Origin: Cranoglanis bouderius
Taxonomy: Eukaryota > Chordata > Actinopteri > Siluriformes > Cranoglanididae
Direction: 5' to 3'
Length of the DNA: 64,000 nt
Assembly: GCA_023630585.1 (NCBI GenBank)
Contig: CM042555.1
Coordinates: forward strand, 11,426,001 to 11,490,000
Under the pieces are notes generated by a model. That model searched no databases, was not told where the DNA came from, and saw only the letters and a program-made list of their open reading frames with translations. Positions 11,938 to 22,696 of this stretch are shown here, piece by piece. The stretch's first letter is position 1. Each line of letters begins with the position of its first letter. The position numbers and the translations under genes are program-made.

Positions 11938-14900
11938 GATACTGATGAAGAAGATGATGATGATGATATTTACAGGAGACATGTCAGTGACAATGATATA
12001 GAAAAAGATGCTAAAGACGGACCAGCAAAAGAATTAAGCTTGTTATGTGGTGCCACCAGCATAGTGCCACCTGAATTCAAGGAGGAAAAGAAGGACACCT
12101 CACAAGACTATAGTTTTGCCTCTATTAGCTATGATACCCCCCCCATTCCTACTGCTTTTGAACTGGCAAAGAGTCAAAACCATGCTGAGGAACCTTTTGA
12201 AATGGGTAAAAAGGAAGCATCACCAGCACTCTCTGGCAGCCACGTGACAGAATATTCTGGATATGGATATTCTTATGGTGAGGTGAAAAAGTCTGTCCCA
12301 TCCAGTCATTTAGACAACAAAGATGATAGCTATGGTCAGTCTTTCTTACCTCTGTCCACAAAACCAAGTGAAGACAAATATTACCATGATGACAAAGAGC
12401 TTGAGTTCGAAAAGCAAAAAACACCAGATATTTTAGCAAAAAAACCTGGAGACTCTGTCTCACCAGGCTTCAGTTATACAACTACATCAGCCACAGCATA
12501 CTCCTCCTCTTCTTCCTACAGTCACTCTTCCTCTGCATCTGCCTCTCTCTCCACTAGTCGCCAGTTTGGAGATGAGCTAGAAACTCCTGCCAGTGTTGGA
12601 TATGAGTATTCACCCTTTAAAGATGAGCACTCACCTGTAATAGATTTACCATTTCCCAGTTCTGGTGGGCTGGTTAAAGATGAGTATTTGGAGGTGTCAG
12701 AGAAGATGACTCCTGCTACCACCACAGCCGAGTCCACAGCCAGCCTAGCAAGGTTTTCACCACTATCACCTTTTGAGGAGATCAAGTCCTTACCTTCTCA
12801 TCCACTTACCTCTGCAGTGGAGAAAAGAGAAGAACTTGCCAGCTCTGCAAGTAGTGCTTTGGACAAGGGCCCCCAGGATGCATGCTTTTACAAGCCAGAA
12901 TGGAAGGCAGATAGAGTGCAAGCTGAATATGGTGCTACCGGACCTTACAATCTCACTCCCGAGTCTGCTGTGAAAGACACTATGAAAAAAGATATGTTTG
13001 GTGCTTCCTCAACACCTTGTGCTGATTTACTCGAGAAACAATATTATGAAGACACTGAGAGTAGCGAGGAGGATGAAGACATTTGTGAGTCTGAACGGGA
13101 CAACCTACATTACCAAAGATCTCCATTTACAGCTGAAGCAGACAAGAAAGATGATCCTTTTTCCGTGACTGAAAAACTGTCTTCTGCCAGTAAGGTAGGC
13201 ACATTTCCCGATGTGCTTACGTACACTTCATCAATACCACAGACTACAAAACCAGATACTGTAAATGGTCCTGCAGAGGTCACCATGGCAGCACCAGAGG
13301 CCTTTGCTGACACCAGCAGGGTCACATCCAGCCTATCAAAAACTGAAGTGAAAAGTGAGCAATTTGAATCTTGCAAAATAAGGAACCCATTTGAATGGGA
13401 GATGCAGCAGCAAAGAGGTGTGTACCCAGGAGAATCACCACCTCATTATCGTCATGAGGATGAGTATGAGGAAGAAGAGGAAAGGGAGCCTGAGCATCCA
13501 CCTCGTCCTCTTTCCCTTTCATCTGCAGATCAGTCTTTCCCATCCTCCTACTATAAAGAAGATCCAAACAGGCATGATAACTTAGATCATCCTTCTGATA
13601 CATATATGGGTGCCAGCTCCTTCTCCTCTTCCCCAGGTTACTCTTCCTCTGAGTACAAACAGAGAAAGGGAGACACTTCCCCATCATTTATCAACCCAAG
13701 CATTTGCCAGCTGTCGAGTGATGAGGAAGATGAGGAACAAAGAAGCCAAGATGCAGATCAGCAGCAGCCATCAGGCAAGAAACGAACCCACAATCAGCCT
13801 CAGCATGGTTCCTACAGAGAGGACAGTGAATCACAGCGCCTCTCTGGAGCCATGGCTGCAGGTACTGGCCTAGCTGGAGAGGACACACCTCCAACCTCTG
13901 TCAGTGAATCTCTGCCCTCACAGACAGATTCTGATGTTCCACCAGGAACAGAGGAATGTCCCTCCATCACAGCAGAAGCAAATGCAGACTCTGATGAGGA
14001 TGCAGATTATCTCCCTGTGGACAAATCATCTGGAGCCTATGGTGGAAAGCACTTCTCATCCCGGTCAGAGAAAAGTCATGATCCACTGCCCACACCAATG
14101 ATGGATCCAGCCCCTTACCCACCTCATCCTGATGTCTGCATGGTAGACCCAGATGCTCTCTCCAGCCTTACTGACAAACCTTTAAAGAAAGACCCAAAAA
14201 CAAAGAGCCTTCGCAAATCAAGTAAGTCAAGGTCACCGGCCAGGAAAGCTGATGCCATTCGTAAGAGGTCTCCATCAAAGGATTCCTCTCCTCGTACCAC
14301 TTCTCTGAAGAAGAAGGACTTAGAGGATGATCTGTCCAAGTCAAGTCACAACACGGGCAAGGCCCTTGTCAATGGAATTAAAACAATTTCAGGTATGTAT
14401 TTGGATATTTACCCGCAGTTAAATATTCAGCAAAATTTTAATGAGTGACGATTGAAAGTAGAACAGAGAGTTTATTTGAATTTACATTTCGATTAAGGCT
14501 TCCCCTATATGATTTGTCACTGTTCATGCACTTGTTTTCAACAGGATCAAACACTGCAAAATCCAGTTCTGCTGCACCCTCTGGCTCTCCAATCTTTGTG
14601 GACTTGGCCTACATTCCCAACCACTGCAGTGCTAAAAATGTCGACCAGGAGTTCTTCAAACGTGTGCGCTCTGCCTATTATGTAGTGAGTGGGAATGACT
14701 CCAGCAGTGGAGAGCCTAGCCGTGTTGTCCTGGATGCACTGCTGGAGGGAAAAGCACAGTGGGGGTCTAATCTACAGGTAGAACTTCTTATATGTCTTCA
14801 CAAGTCTCAATTTGTAAAGGCCACCAACAAAATAGCACCTAATGCTAACATAGTAACGACAGTGAGGAACATATTACAAAATCTGTTTTTTTAAATGGTT

Positions 14901-15233
14901 ACATGGCCATTGACTATATTGCTTAATATGTGTATTATTAATCTCATTTAATACATGCATGACAAATAATGTTAATTCATCTTGGTTCTTGGAGCATAAT
15001 AAAGTATTCAGGAATAAATGAACTTCAACCTATCACCAGCTGATAATGCTTAAATATGTACCTCTGCTCTGCTTTAGGTGACGTTGATCCCTACCCATGA
15101 CACAGAAGTGATGAGGGAGTGGTACCAACAGACCCATGAGAAGCAACAGGAGCTGAATATCATGGTGCTGGCCAGCAGCAGCACAGTTGTGATGCAGGAT
15201 GAGTCATTCCCTGCTTGTAAGATTGAGTTCTAA
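6494..15233 (+). CDS. map1a: Microtubule-associated protein 1A (heavy chain plus light chain LC2), spliced
   Basis: Cytoskeletal protein that binds and stabilises neuronal microtubules and also contacts actin; MAP1 precursors are cleaved into a heavy and a light chain. Exons placed by GT-AG sites and phase: 6494-6518 (candidate first), 6924-7006, 7089-7229, 7375-14392, 14545-14777, 15078-15233. They join to 2,551 codons plus stop with every phase consistent. The conserved N-terminal MAP1 block includes GGFLKLSKPCCYIFPGGRGD. A Lys/Glu-rich KKE-type microtubule-binding stretch lies around residues 540-585. The acidic middle matches MAP1A rather than MAP1B (for example DETIPGYSETEQTISDEE). The protein ends in the LC-type domain and the terminal tetrapeptide KIEF. 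The human reference start corresponds to the Met at 7525 (MEGVTEF), which is the first in-frame Met downstream of the small exons. Identity is very secure; the start is not. Confidence 0.95.
6885..6902. repeat. map1a: C18 homopolymer next to a map1a acceptor
   Basis: Eighteen consecutive C, ending 21 bp before the exon that starts at 6924. The remaining polypyrimidine tract is ttttccttctccttttgcag. Confidence 0.95.
7375..14392 (+). CDS. map1a: map1a giant coding exon (heavy chain)
   Basis: A single exon of 7,018 nt, the usual MAP1 architecture of one giant exon. It begins with ATC after a ttttccag acceptor and ends with one base of a split Gly codon before gtatgt. It encodes the rest of the conserved N-terminal fold. 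That fold's LTHIGADNLPG segment resembles a degenerate metallo-beta-lactamase-like motif, an inference from family fold assignments. Next come the basic KKE region, long Glu/Asp/Ser-rich presumably disordered sequence, a 12-residue Asp run, and the DETPPTSVSE-like block near the light chain (here EDTPPTSVSESLPSQTDSD). The exon is open throughout except at its intronic edge. Frames read on the opposite strand are shadows. Confidence 0.96.
11899..11934 (+). repeat. map1a: Coding (GAT)12 poly-Asp tract in map1a
   Basis: Twelve GAT codons encode Asp 1592-1603, followed by another acidic block (EDTDEEDDDDD). A pure trinucleotide run in a coding exon, so length polymorphism is plausible. Confidence 0.95.
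14545..15233 (+). CDS. map1a: map1a C-terminal (light chain) exons
   Basis: Two exons, 14545-14777 and 15078-15233, separated by a 300-nt intron with GT-AG ends. They encode the strongly conserved MAP1 light-chain C-terminus: VDLAYIPNHCS, then FFKRVRSAYYVVSGND, VLDALLEGKAQWG, and VTLIPTHDTEVMREWYQQTH, ending ASSSTVVMQDESFPACKIEF. In MAP1 proteins this domain mediates light-chain to heavy-chain association and actin binding. The stop is TAA at 15231-15233. Apparent coding past 14777 in the same frame is intron read-through. Confidence 0.96.
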
Positions 15234-17867
15234 GTCTGGCATGGCTCCCAGGTTCACACTTTTACACTTAAATGATCCTTTATCGCCTTATTTGTCATTT
15301 CTTCAGTGTAACAAATTCCCTTTGATAACATTGTGCATAGTCACTCAGTAGTCCCTATCTCTCGGTTATGGCTCTTACAGCATTCCCTAACCTGAACGAG
15401 TATGGTATTATCCAGAAAAACTCTAGGATGTGCCTTTAATATGTTTAAATATATTTTTTGTTTTTACAATTAAAATTTTGACTTTGTGTTGTTGAATGAT
15501 GCAGTTACAATAAGGTTAAAACCACCTTTTGATCACTTTTATTTATCAAGGCACGCATATGTCATTTAGAGCTCATTTGGAGTTTCTCCCATTGTTTCTT
15601 TACTGTTCATTTATTCTCATATAATTTATGCATGTATCATTCTTCTGCACGCAACTTCTGACCTACATATATGCTCTCTGTTCCCTCACTCATACACACA
15701 TACTACACAGGAAATCATGTATTAATCAAGTAATCAATTCTTCAGAAGTTAATTACATGCTGGCATCCATACTTACAGTTTGCAGAATATTTACTAGTAT
15801 CGAGATAATGTTTATTCTGTTGCCATGGTCAGAAGTGCAAAATAAGTAAGTGTTTCCTAACTACTAGCATCACAATGCGCCTGCTTATTACAGTGCAAAA
15901 GCTGTTAAATTGCAAACATGTTTAATGTGTCTGCCTCAATACCTTTAACCAGATCGAGAGAACAAACCTCACAAACCATGATGGAATTGCATAGTATATG
16001 AGACAAGATTGAGCTGATGTTGTTCCCTGTCTTAATGTAAAAGTGAAGATTCAGGATCAGGTGTAGGATAAGTCAGCGTTTACTGATGAACATTCATTTG
16101 TGCTCTATGCGGTGTATGCTGTCAAAGTTTATCATAATTTATCATTGCTATTTTTACATTTGACAAAAAAGACCTGTAATTGTTATTATGTTTCCCAATC
16201 GCAGATTAATTTCATGAAATGTATCAGCACTTTATAATGATTTATTTTGTTTTACTTTATTTAATGCTTTGTAAATATAGAAAAGCTGACAGAGGTGGGA
16301 AAAGAATGAGTCTAAGCCAAAGGAACTAGCAATAGAAAAAGATTGTGAATGTTGAATTTTAGGAGCGTTGTAGTCTGTGGTATGGTGAAGAGGGTGTGGA
16401 TGGTATAAACTTGGATAAGGTTACATGTTTGCTACACAAGTGTGGGTGGAATTAATGACTATGAATAACCGGCATCTTTTCCCAGGATTTAATACAGGTC
16501 CAGGATTGCATTTAGTTTGGGATATTAATAAGCACATTGTGGCCTCCGCTAGGGATAAAACAATTTTTGTTATTAGAATAATGATTTGTTTATACATATC
16601 TTCATTACTGCGTCTAAATGTTTTAACCTTATAAAATATTTCCCCTACATTACACCTCAGCCATTGGTTATTTAAATATTTTAAAATCTCTGTATGTCTG
16701 GAACCAAAAGCGTTTAGGCATTTACACGTGTTTTAAGTCAAGTTGAAAAATATAGTTTCGGGTTGAGTGGAAATAGAGGATTCCATTTTCTATATAACAT
16801 TAACAATCTATGAAATGCTTACATGTGTAATGATTAGAGTCAACAGAAGGAATTTAAAATGGCTGATGAACATATTTTGAAGATATGTGTTAAAGGTCTG
16901 TTTAAATAAATGGGATTCAATTCAACATATTACCATTTTTACTCATTATATACACATTTAAAAAAAATATATATATATATTTGCCTGTCTCTGTATTAAG
17001 TGAAATGCCATGGACAGATTTTTATTATAAGTTGTCACTAATCAGTGAGCCTGGTTAATTTGCAAGAGCCAATTATGCATTGTTTTGTTTTTGTTTGTTT
17101 GTTTGTTTTTTGAATAGACAAATTATTGGTTTATTTCTGGATAGTACAGTGGAACGTGGCCAGCTATTTTCTGAAAATGTATTTGGATTCCTCGCTAACA
17201 GACTGTCAGCATGGACTTAAACTGATTGGTTCAATGTGCAAAGACAATAAATGTTAAGCAAACAAAATGCTATCGTGTACCTGACTGCCAGATCATGTGA
17301 CCAGATCACTGATCATATTTTATATTCAAGGTTTTAAAGTGGTGTCCATTTTTTCGCGAGTAAATGAACAACTCAGTGAACAAAACAGTAAGATACACAA
17401 AAGAGAACTCATCAGTGTGCTGTGCAAAACACCTCCTTTAGTTGCATTTTTAATTATCCACATCTTAACACTAAGAGATCATTAAAATCCTGCTTTCCTG
17501 GCTAGTTTCTGCATGTGATCTTAAATTTGACCGTGTATGTTCTAGTTAATAATGATATTAAATACAGTACTATTTTAAAGATATATATTTAAATGCTAAA
17601 TGTCTCAGTGGTCTCAATGGCACATGTGACTCAGCCGCGCTCTCATTTAGCTCTGTGCCGTGTTTAAAACAACATACTGTGTGCTTTTTTTTTTTCTTTT
17701 TTTTTTGTTCTCCAGTAAAATGATTTGTCTTCTTTTCAAAGTTCCTTTTGCTCTGTTTCTCTTTTGGTCTTTTATTTTATGTGTAATATTCTGTATCTTT
17801 CTTTGAAATTTCTCTAAATGTAGAGTATCTACAGATTTGTTGTAAAAGGGTAAACCTGGTGATCACC
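15234..17867 (+). other. map1a: map1a 3'UTR (probable)
   Basis: AT-rich sequence after the map1a stop with no long conserved reading frame and no complete transposon recognised. It is assigned to the 3'UTR because no gene intervenes before the poly(A) signal. Short frames inside it look random. Confidence 0.5.
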
Positions 17868-17900
17868 AATAAAATACAGTCGTTGAAATGTTTCACAGCG
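17868..17900 (+). terminator. map1a: Candidate map1a poly(A) signal
   Basis: AATAAA at 17868-17873 is followed within about 45 nt by a GT-rich stretch (gttgtgttct). This gives a 3'UTR of about 2.65 kb. Another AATAAA lies near 17247, so alternative ends are possible. Confidence 0.45.
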
Positions 17901-19070
17901 TCTGTGACACTGAAAATGTTGTGTTCTATTTATATATTAGAGCAAAGCCAAATCCCATAGAGAAAAGACTCAGTGCTGCTAGGATAAGTCAGTAAGACAA
18001 TCCATAAGATTAAAGCAGACCTGAAAGACCTTTGTTTTTTGGTTTAGCGCAATACAGTAAGGAGATATTGGGAGTGTTGTGAGCTTTCTTTGCTCTGTGG
18101 GATTTGTACAAGCACAGGGAAAAGGACTGTGCATAAAAATAGCTGTATTATAAATAATTAGATGAGAGGATACTGATAAAGAATGAGGTGTCTTTTGATT
18201 ATAAAGAAGGAGACATAAGCTGGAAGAAAATTCACTTTGTATGACTGGAGTACTAAATCAAATCCTGGAGACAAATAATGTTTTATGGGAGAGATGACAG
18301 GAAACGTTACTTCTGAGTAATGGCTTTGTAATTTTAATATGAGAAAACATTGATTAAATTAATAAGGTTATATGAATAGGCACCATATTCATTATTATCC
18401 AGCATAAAATGATTCGGGAATACCGATTATGTCATGGTTATAAGATCACAGTGTTTAAAAAAAAAAATGACAAAAGCATATTTTGCATATCTGTCAGAAC
18501 AAGACCACAGTCAGAGATGAACAAAATTTTCATAAACCTTAACCGTGCAGCTTCTCCTGCGTACTAGTGATCATCATGGTACATTGTGTTACGCTACTAT
18601 TCTATAGCTATTTACAGGCACATTCTCACTAGACAGTGACAATATTTTCACACCCAAACACATGACTCTTATGTAAACAAGTGAAACACTGTTGTAGTAC
18701 AACGATAGCATTGGCACCCACCTACTACAGAATGTCAGTTGGCAAAGACTGAACACAAAGGACTACGATATCACCGTCTGGGTCACCGGATCACTATTCT
18801 TCATCCGAGCCCATCACAACCCAATCCTACATGGCTGCTTTTGTTTTACTCAGAAATGAATGGGGAGGAACAAAGCTCTTGTGTTTGAGTAAAATTGCAG
18901 TGCTGGGTACAGCGGCTGAGAGCCTCACTGTTCTGTGAGCAACAATAAACTCAACATTTTGGTTGGCAGCTGCTGATACGATTAACAGTGAGATGGGATT
19001 TGTATTAGGGGTGAACTGGGGACAAAAATCAGCCTGGAAATTTTCCTTAACATGGCCCCAATATGACATA
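17901..19070. other. Tail-to-tail intergenic gap
   Basis: AT-rich sequence between the map1a and ppip5k1 3' ends. Nothing recognised before the MITE at 19071. Confidence 0.5.
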
Positions 19071-19618
19071 CAGTAGTGTACTCTTAGGCACATGCAAAGA
19101 AATGCTGTAGAGCAAAGATGCCTTCAAAATAATGAAATTAATTGTTTCTACATTAAAAAAAAAATACAGTAAAGAGCAGTAAAAAAAAAAAAAAGCAGTA
19201 AATGAAACAAAGTCAATATTTATATCATAATAAAAATATATAATATAATAATAAAAATAAAAATAGTAGTCTCTGGTACAATGTGTGCAGTTTTATAAGG
19301 AAATGAGCTGGTAAGTTTTATTGAGCATCTTGCAGAACCAGCCACAGTTCTTCTGGAGACTTTGACTTTCTTCTTATTTTTGCAGCAAAACCCAGCAGCC
19401 TTCATTGTGTTTTTTGGTCTCTTATGTAATATGCTGCTTTCTTTAACGACATACAAACATTTTTCTGTAACATTTAATTTTGTGCTAGAAAACTGATGTT
19501 TGGGAATCTAAAATGTTTTTTCTACTGACTTGATAATGTAGAAGTCATCAAATAAAAAATCTATAACAAAGTTTGTACTAAAAAAAAATAGGGTGCCTAA
19601 AACTTTTACACAGTACTG
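19071..19618. mobile_element. Tc1-type MITE, copy 1
   Basis: 548 bp flanked by TA, with inverted ends CAGTAGTGTACTCTTAGGCA and the complement of CAGTACTGTGTAAAAGTTTT. It matches copy 2 over most of its length, including a shared GAACCAGCCACAGTTCTTCT segment. No transposase. Confidence 0.85.
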
Positions 19619-19889
19619 TAAATGAAAATGCATCAAGTAGTATTATATACGGTGGCTTGTAAATGCAAAACACATCAAAACACCAAAAACACAACAGCAA
19701 ATATGGAAACATAACAGGAAAACCAAGAACATGACAGCAAGATCAAAACCAATGTCTGAGGCTGAGACGAGTCAACAGGCTGACAGGGTCTTTAAGCATG
19801 TAACCTGTGAAGATTTAGCAATTTGGAAACCTCTTTAGTAGAAATATGCTAGTGTTCATGCTATTTTTGGAATTGGAAATGTTTACATA

Positions 19890-20815
19890 CAGTCCACTCC
19901 AAAACTATTGGAACGGCAAGGCCAGTTTTGTTTTGGTTTTTTTCCTTTTCTTTTTTTTCCTGTAGACTGAAGACATTTGGGTTTGAGATCAAAAATGAAT
20001 ATCAGAACAGGGTTTAGAATTTCAGCTTTTATTTCCTGGTATTTCTAATAGATGTGTTAAACGTTGTAGAACATAGCACATTTTGTATCAGACCACCCAA
20101 TATGTAGGCGAGTGAAAATATTGGAAAATGTGACTGACAGGTGTTCCTTATTACCCAGGTGTATCATGTTAAATTGGTTATTTAAACAATAAATAGCTCT
20201 GAATATCTACTCTTGGTTTTAGCCTTCAGTTTCACCTGTGAAGACTGCATTTGTTGTTAAAAAGGATAAGCCAACATGAAGTTCAGAGAGCTGTCTATGG
20301 GAGAAAATCAAGCCATTCTGAAACTGAGAAAAGAGGGAAAATCAATCAGAGGCACTGGACGAACATTGGGCATAGCCAATACAACAATTTGAAATATCCT
20401 GAAAAAGAAAAAAAAAAAAAAAACACTGGTGTACTGAGCAACAGACACCGAATGGGTCGGTCAAGGAAAACAACAACTGATGACAGAAACATTGTGAGAT
20501 CTGTGAAGTAAAACAAACAAACAAAAAAAAGACATCGGTCAGTGACATCACCAACAACCTCCACAGGGAAGGAGTTAAGGTATCACCATTTGAAGAATAC
20601 TTTGAAAGCAGAAATATAGAGGACATACCACAAGATGCAAACCGCTCATCTGCAGTAAGAATCGGAAAGCCAGATTGGATTTTCGCAGAGAAATACAAGA
20701 TGAGATGAGCAACGAAAGCTCTGGAACCAAGACTAACCTCTACCAAAGTGAAGGAAAGGCTGAAAGAAAGAAAGGATCTGCTCATGATCCAAAACATACA
20801 AGCTCATCTTTGAAA
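19890..20815 (+). mobile_element. Tc1-like transposon, 3'-truncated
   Basis: The left end CAGTCCACTCCAAAACTATT follows a TA. Downstream on the + strand are AILKLRKEGKSIRGTGRTLG, then KYRGHTTRCKP, DFRREIQDEMSN and GSAHDPKHTSSS in shifted frames with stops. The right inverted repeat was not found, so the end is approximate. It lies in the map1a-ppip5k1 intergenic gap. Confidence 0.75.
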
Positions 20816-21107
20816 TGTGATGAAAAATGAACGAACTAATGATATATTTATGGATTTCTCCTCCCTCATCAGAATTGTAAAATAAACCAGCAACAATTAA
20901 CAGACATCATTATAGGAATCACACTCTATTACACACTACTACTCTCAGCACTCATCATTTTGTTATGACACAGATGATAATTTAAGGCAAGAATTCAAGA
21001 ACAATTAGTAGATCATTACTCTTCAGTCTTCGCAGGTTGTTCTACACAAACACACAGTATTATACTGTACGTCTGCCATTTTCATTATAGAAGGCACTCA
21101 GTAATTA

Positions 21108-21141
21108 AAGACACACAGAGTAGCATACATCAACTTTTATT
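21108..21141 (-). terminator. ppip5k1: ppip5k1 poly(A) site
   Basis: AATAAA on the - strand (21141-21136) is followed about 20 nt downstream by the GT-rich CTCTGTGTGTCT, a textbook cleavage context. The 3'UTR from 22696 is then about 1.57 kb. The map1a and ppip5k1 transcripts do not overlap by this reading. Confidence 0.65.
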
Positions 21142-22696
21142 CAGAACATTTTTTATGTGTGTGACTTCTACTGGAACACTGAAAATTACACATATATAAA
21201 GACTGCAAACATAGCACCAGCAGCACTACACCTCTGCAATTACAATGTAATTAAAACTGTTTAATATGTCAGTGATTATGAAACAAATAAACATTAATTC
21301 GAAATAATCTCCCTCTGGGTAATAATACATTACATCTATGGAAATTACTACTGGGTTGTTACAATGAAATGTCAGTACAGCAAATAAACATTTTCCCAGG
21401 TGATCGCCCTTCTGTAGTTTCTGTATACAATGGTGTAATAGTAGTATTAGACAAACATATAGGTCAGTCAAAGTAGAAAAGCTCGAGTCAGACATTTTAT
21501 ACACCACACTAATCATCTATAGTTCAGATACAAAGCAACAAGAAATGCGCATAATCACTATTATTTATTTATTACTCCTTTTATGTCGACTATTCAGCTT
21601 GTGTCAATAGTCAATATAGCATTTTACAGTGCAAACATCTGAGCAGCAGCATATTTACTGAGTGAAATTAAATAATATTTTATTTCCTTGGTAAGCTTTG
21701 TATGTACAGTAAAAACAACTAAATAAAATGTCAGAAACGTCAGCTGAGATAAGTGAGCACAGCGAGTGTCTATGATAGAAAATGAGCATTTTTTTTTTTT
21801 TTTATTTAAGAGCTGAAAGTTACAAAGCTAGAGGGAAATAAACCTGAACTTGTGATAAGAGCTTACTCCTTAGTCAAAACTCTGGTGGTACTTTATGTTT
21901 TTAGAAAAATATAAAATTGATAAAAGATGAGACAATTTATTCATTTATGTTTCTATATTAAAAATAGGCTTTGCATTAGATGATAAATATATGTATAGTA
22001 AATAGATATGTAGTTCCTTACAATTTAATAAGTTATAACTGTGGTATTGAAAGCTTTGGCAGAGAAAAATTAAATAAATAAAAATAGTCAGTAGGCTACA
22101 ATATCAGTCTTCTGTTCTAACACGCTGTGTATTAGGTAAGAAAAGTAAATTTGCAATAAAATGTGGCCAATCGAACATATGCAAAATAGCAGCCAACTGC
22201 ATGAATACAGATTTATCAATAAAGTACTAGGTGCTGATGTAATTTAATAACAATATCCAACAGAAAAAAGGTGGGTTTACTGTTGGAAATGGCAAAGATG
22301 CTCAAAAAAAACAAATAGCATGGTTTCAGTGCACCTTACAGAGTTGATCACTTGATCACTGTCCATTTATATTGCACGTATGGCCACATTAACAGACAGC
22401 CACAGGTTCTCAATGTGACACCAAGCCGATGGGGAAATCCGTGGTTTGGTTAATTCTGAGATGAGCGCTAAGACTTCACACTGAAACAAATGACATGCAG
22501 AATTTCAGAAGGAGGCAACAACAGGAAATGCAGCCTCTATTTCCACAATGTCTGACCAGGCAACTGTTTTACCTCCTGACGGGCAGCATTTAGAGACCTA
22601 CAGTAGGTGTACAGCACTTAACATGAAGTCACCGAGGCACCAGAATGGGTTAGCATGGATTAGCATGCAAGCTGTGTGTCTAGAGGGCGATCGTCT
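21142..22696 (-). other. ppip5k1: ppip5k1 3'UTR (probable)
   Basis: AT-rich sequence between the ppip5k1 stop and its poly(A) signal. No transposon ends or conserved frames were recognised. Several further TTTATT motifs (+ strand), for example near 21567, could serve as earlier poly(A) signals. Confidence 0.55.

Noticed and set aside
7375..14392. Assignment as map1b
   Set aside because: DETIPGYSETEQTISDEE and the KIEF terminus match MAP1A.
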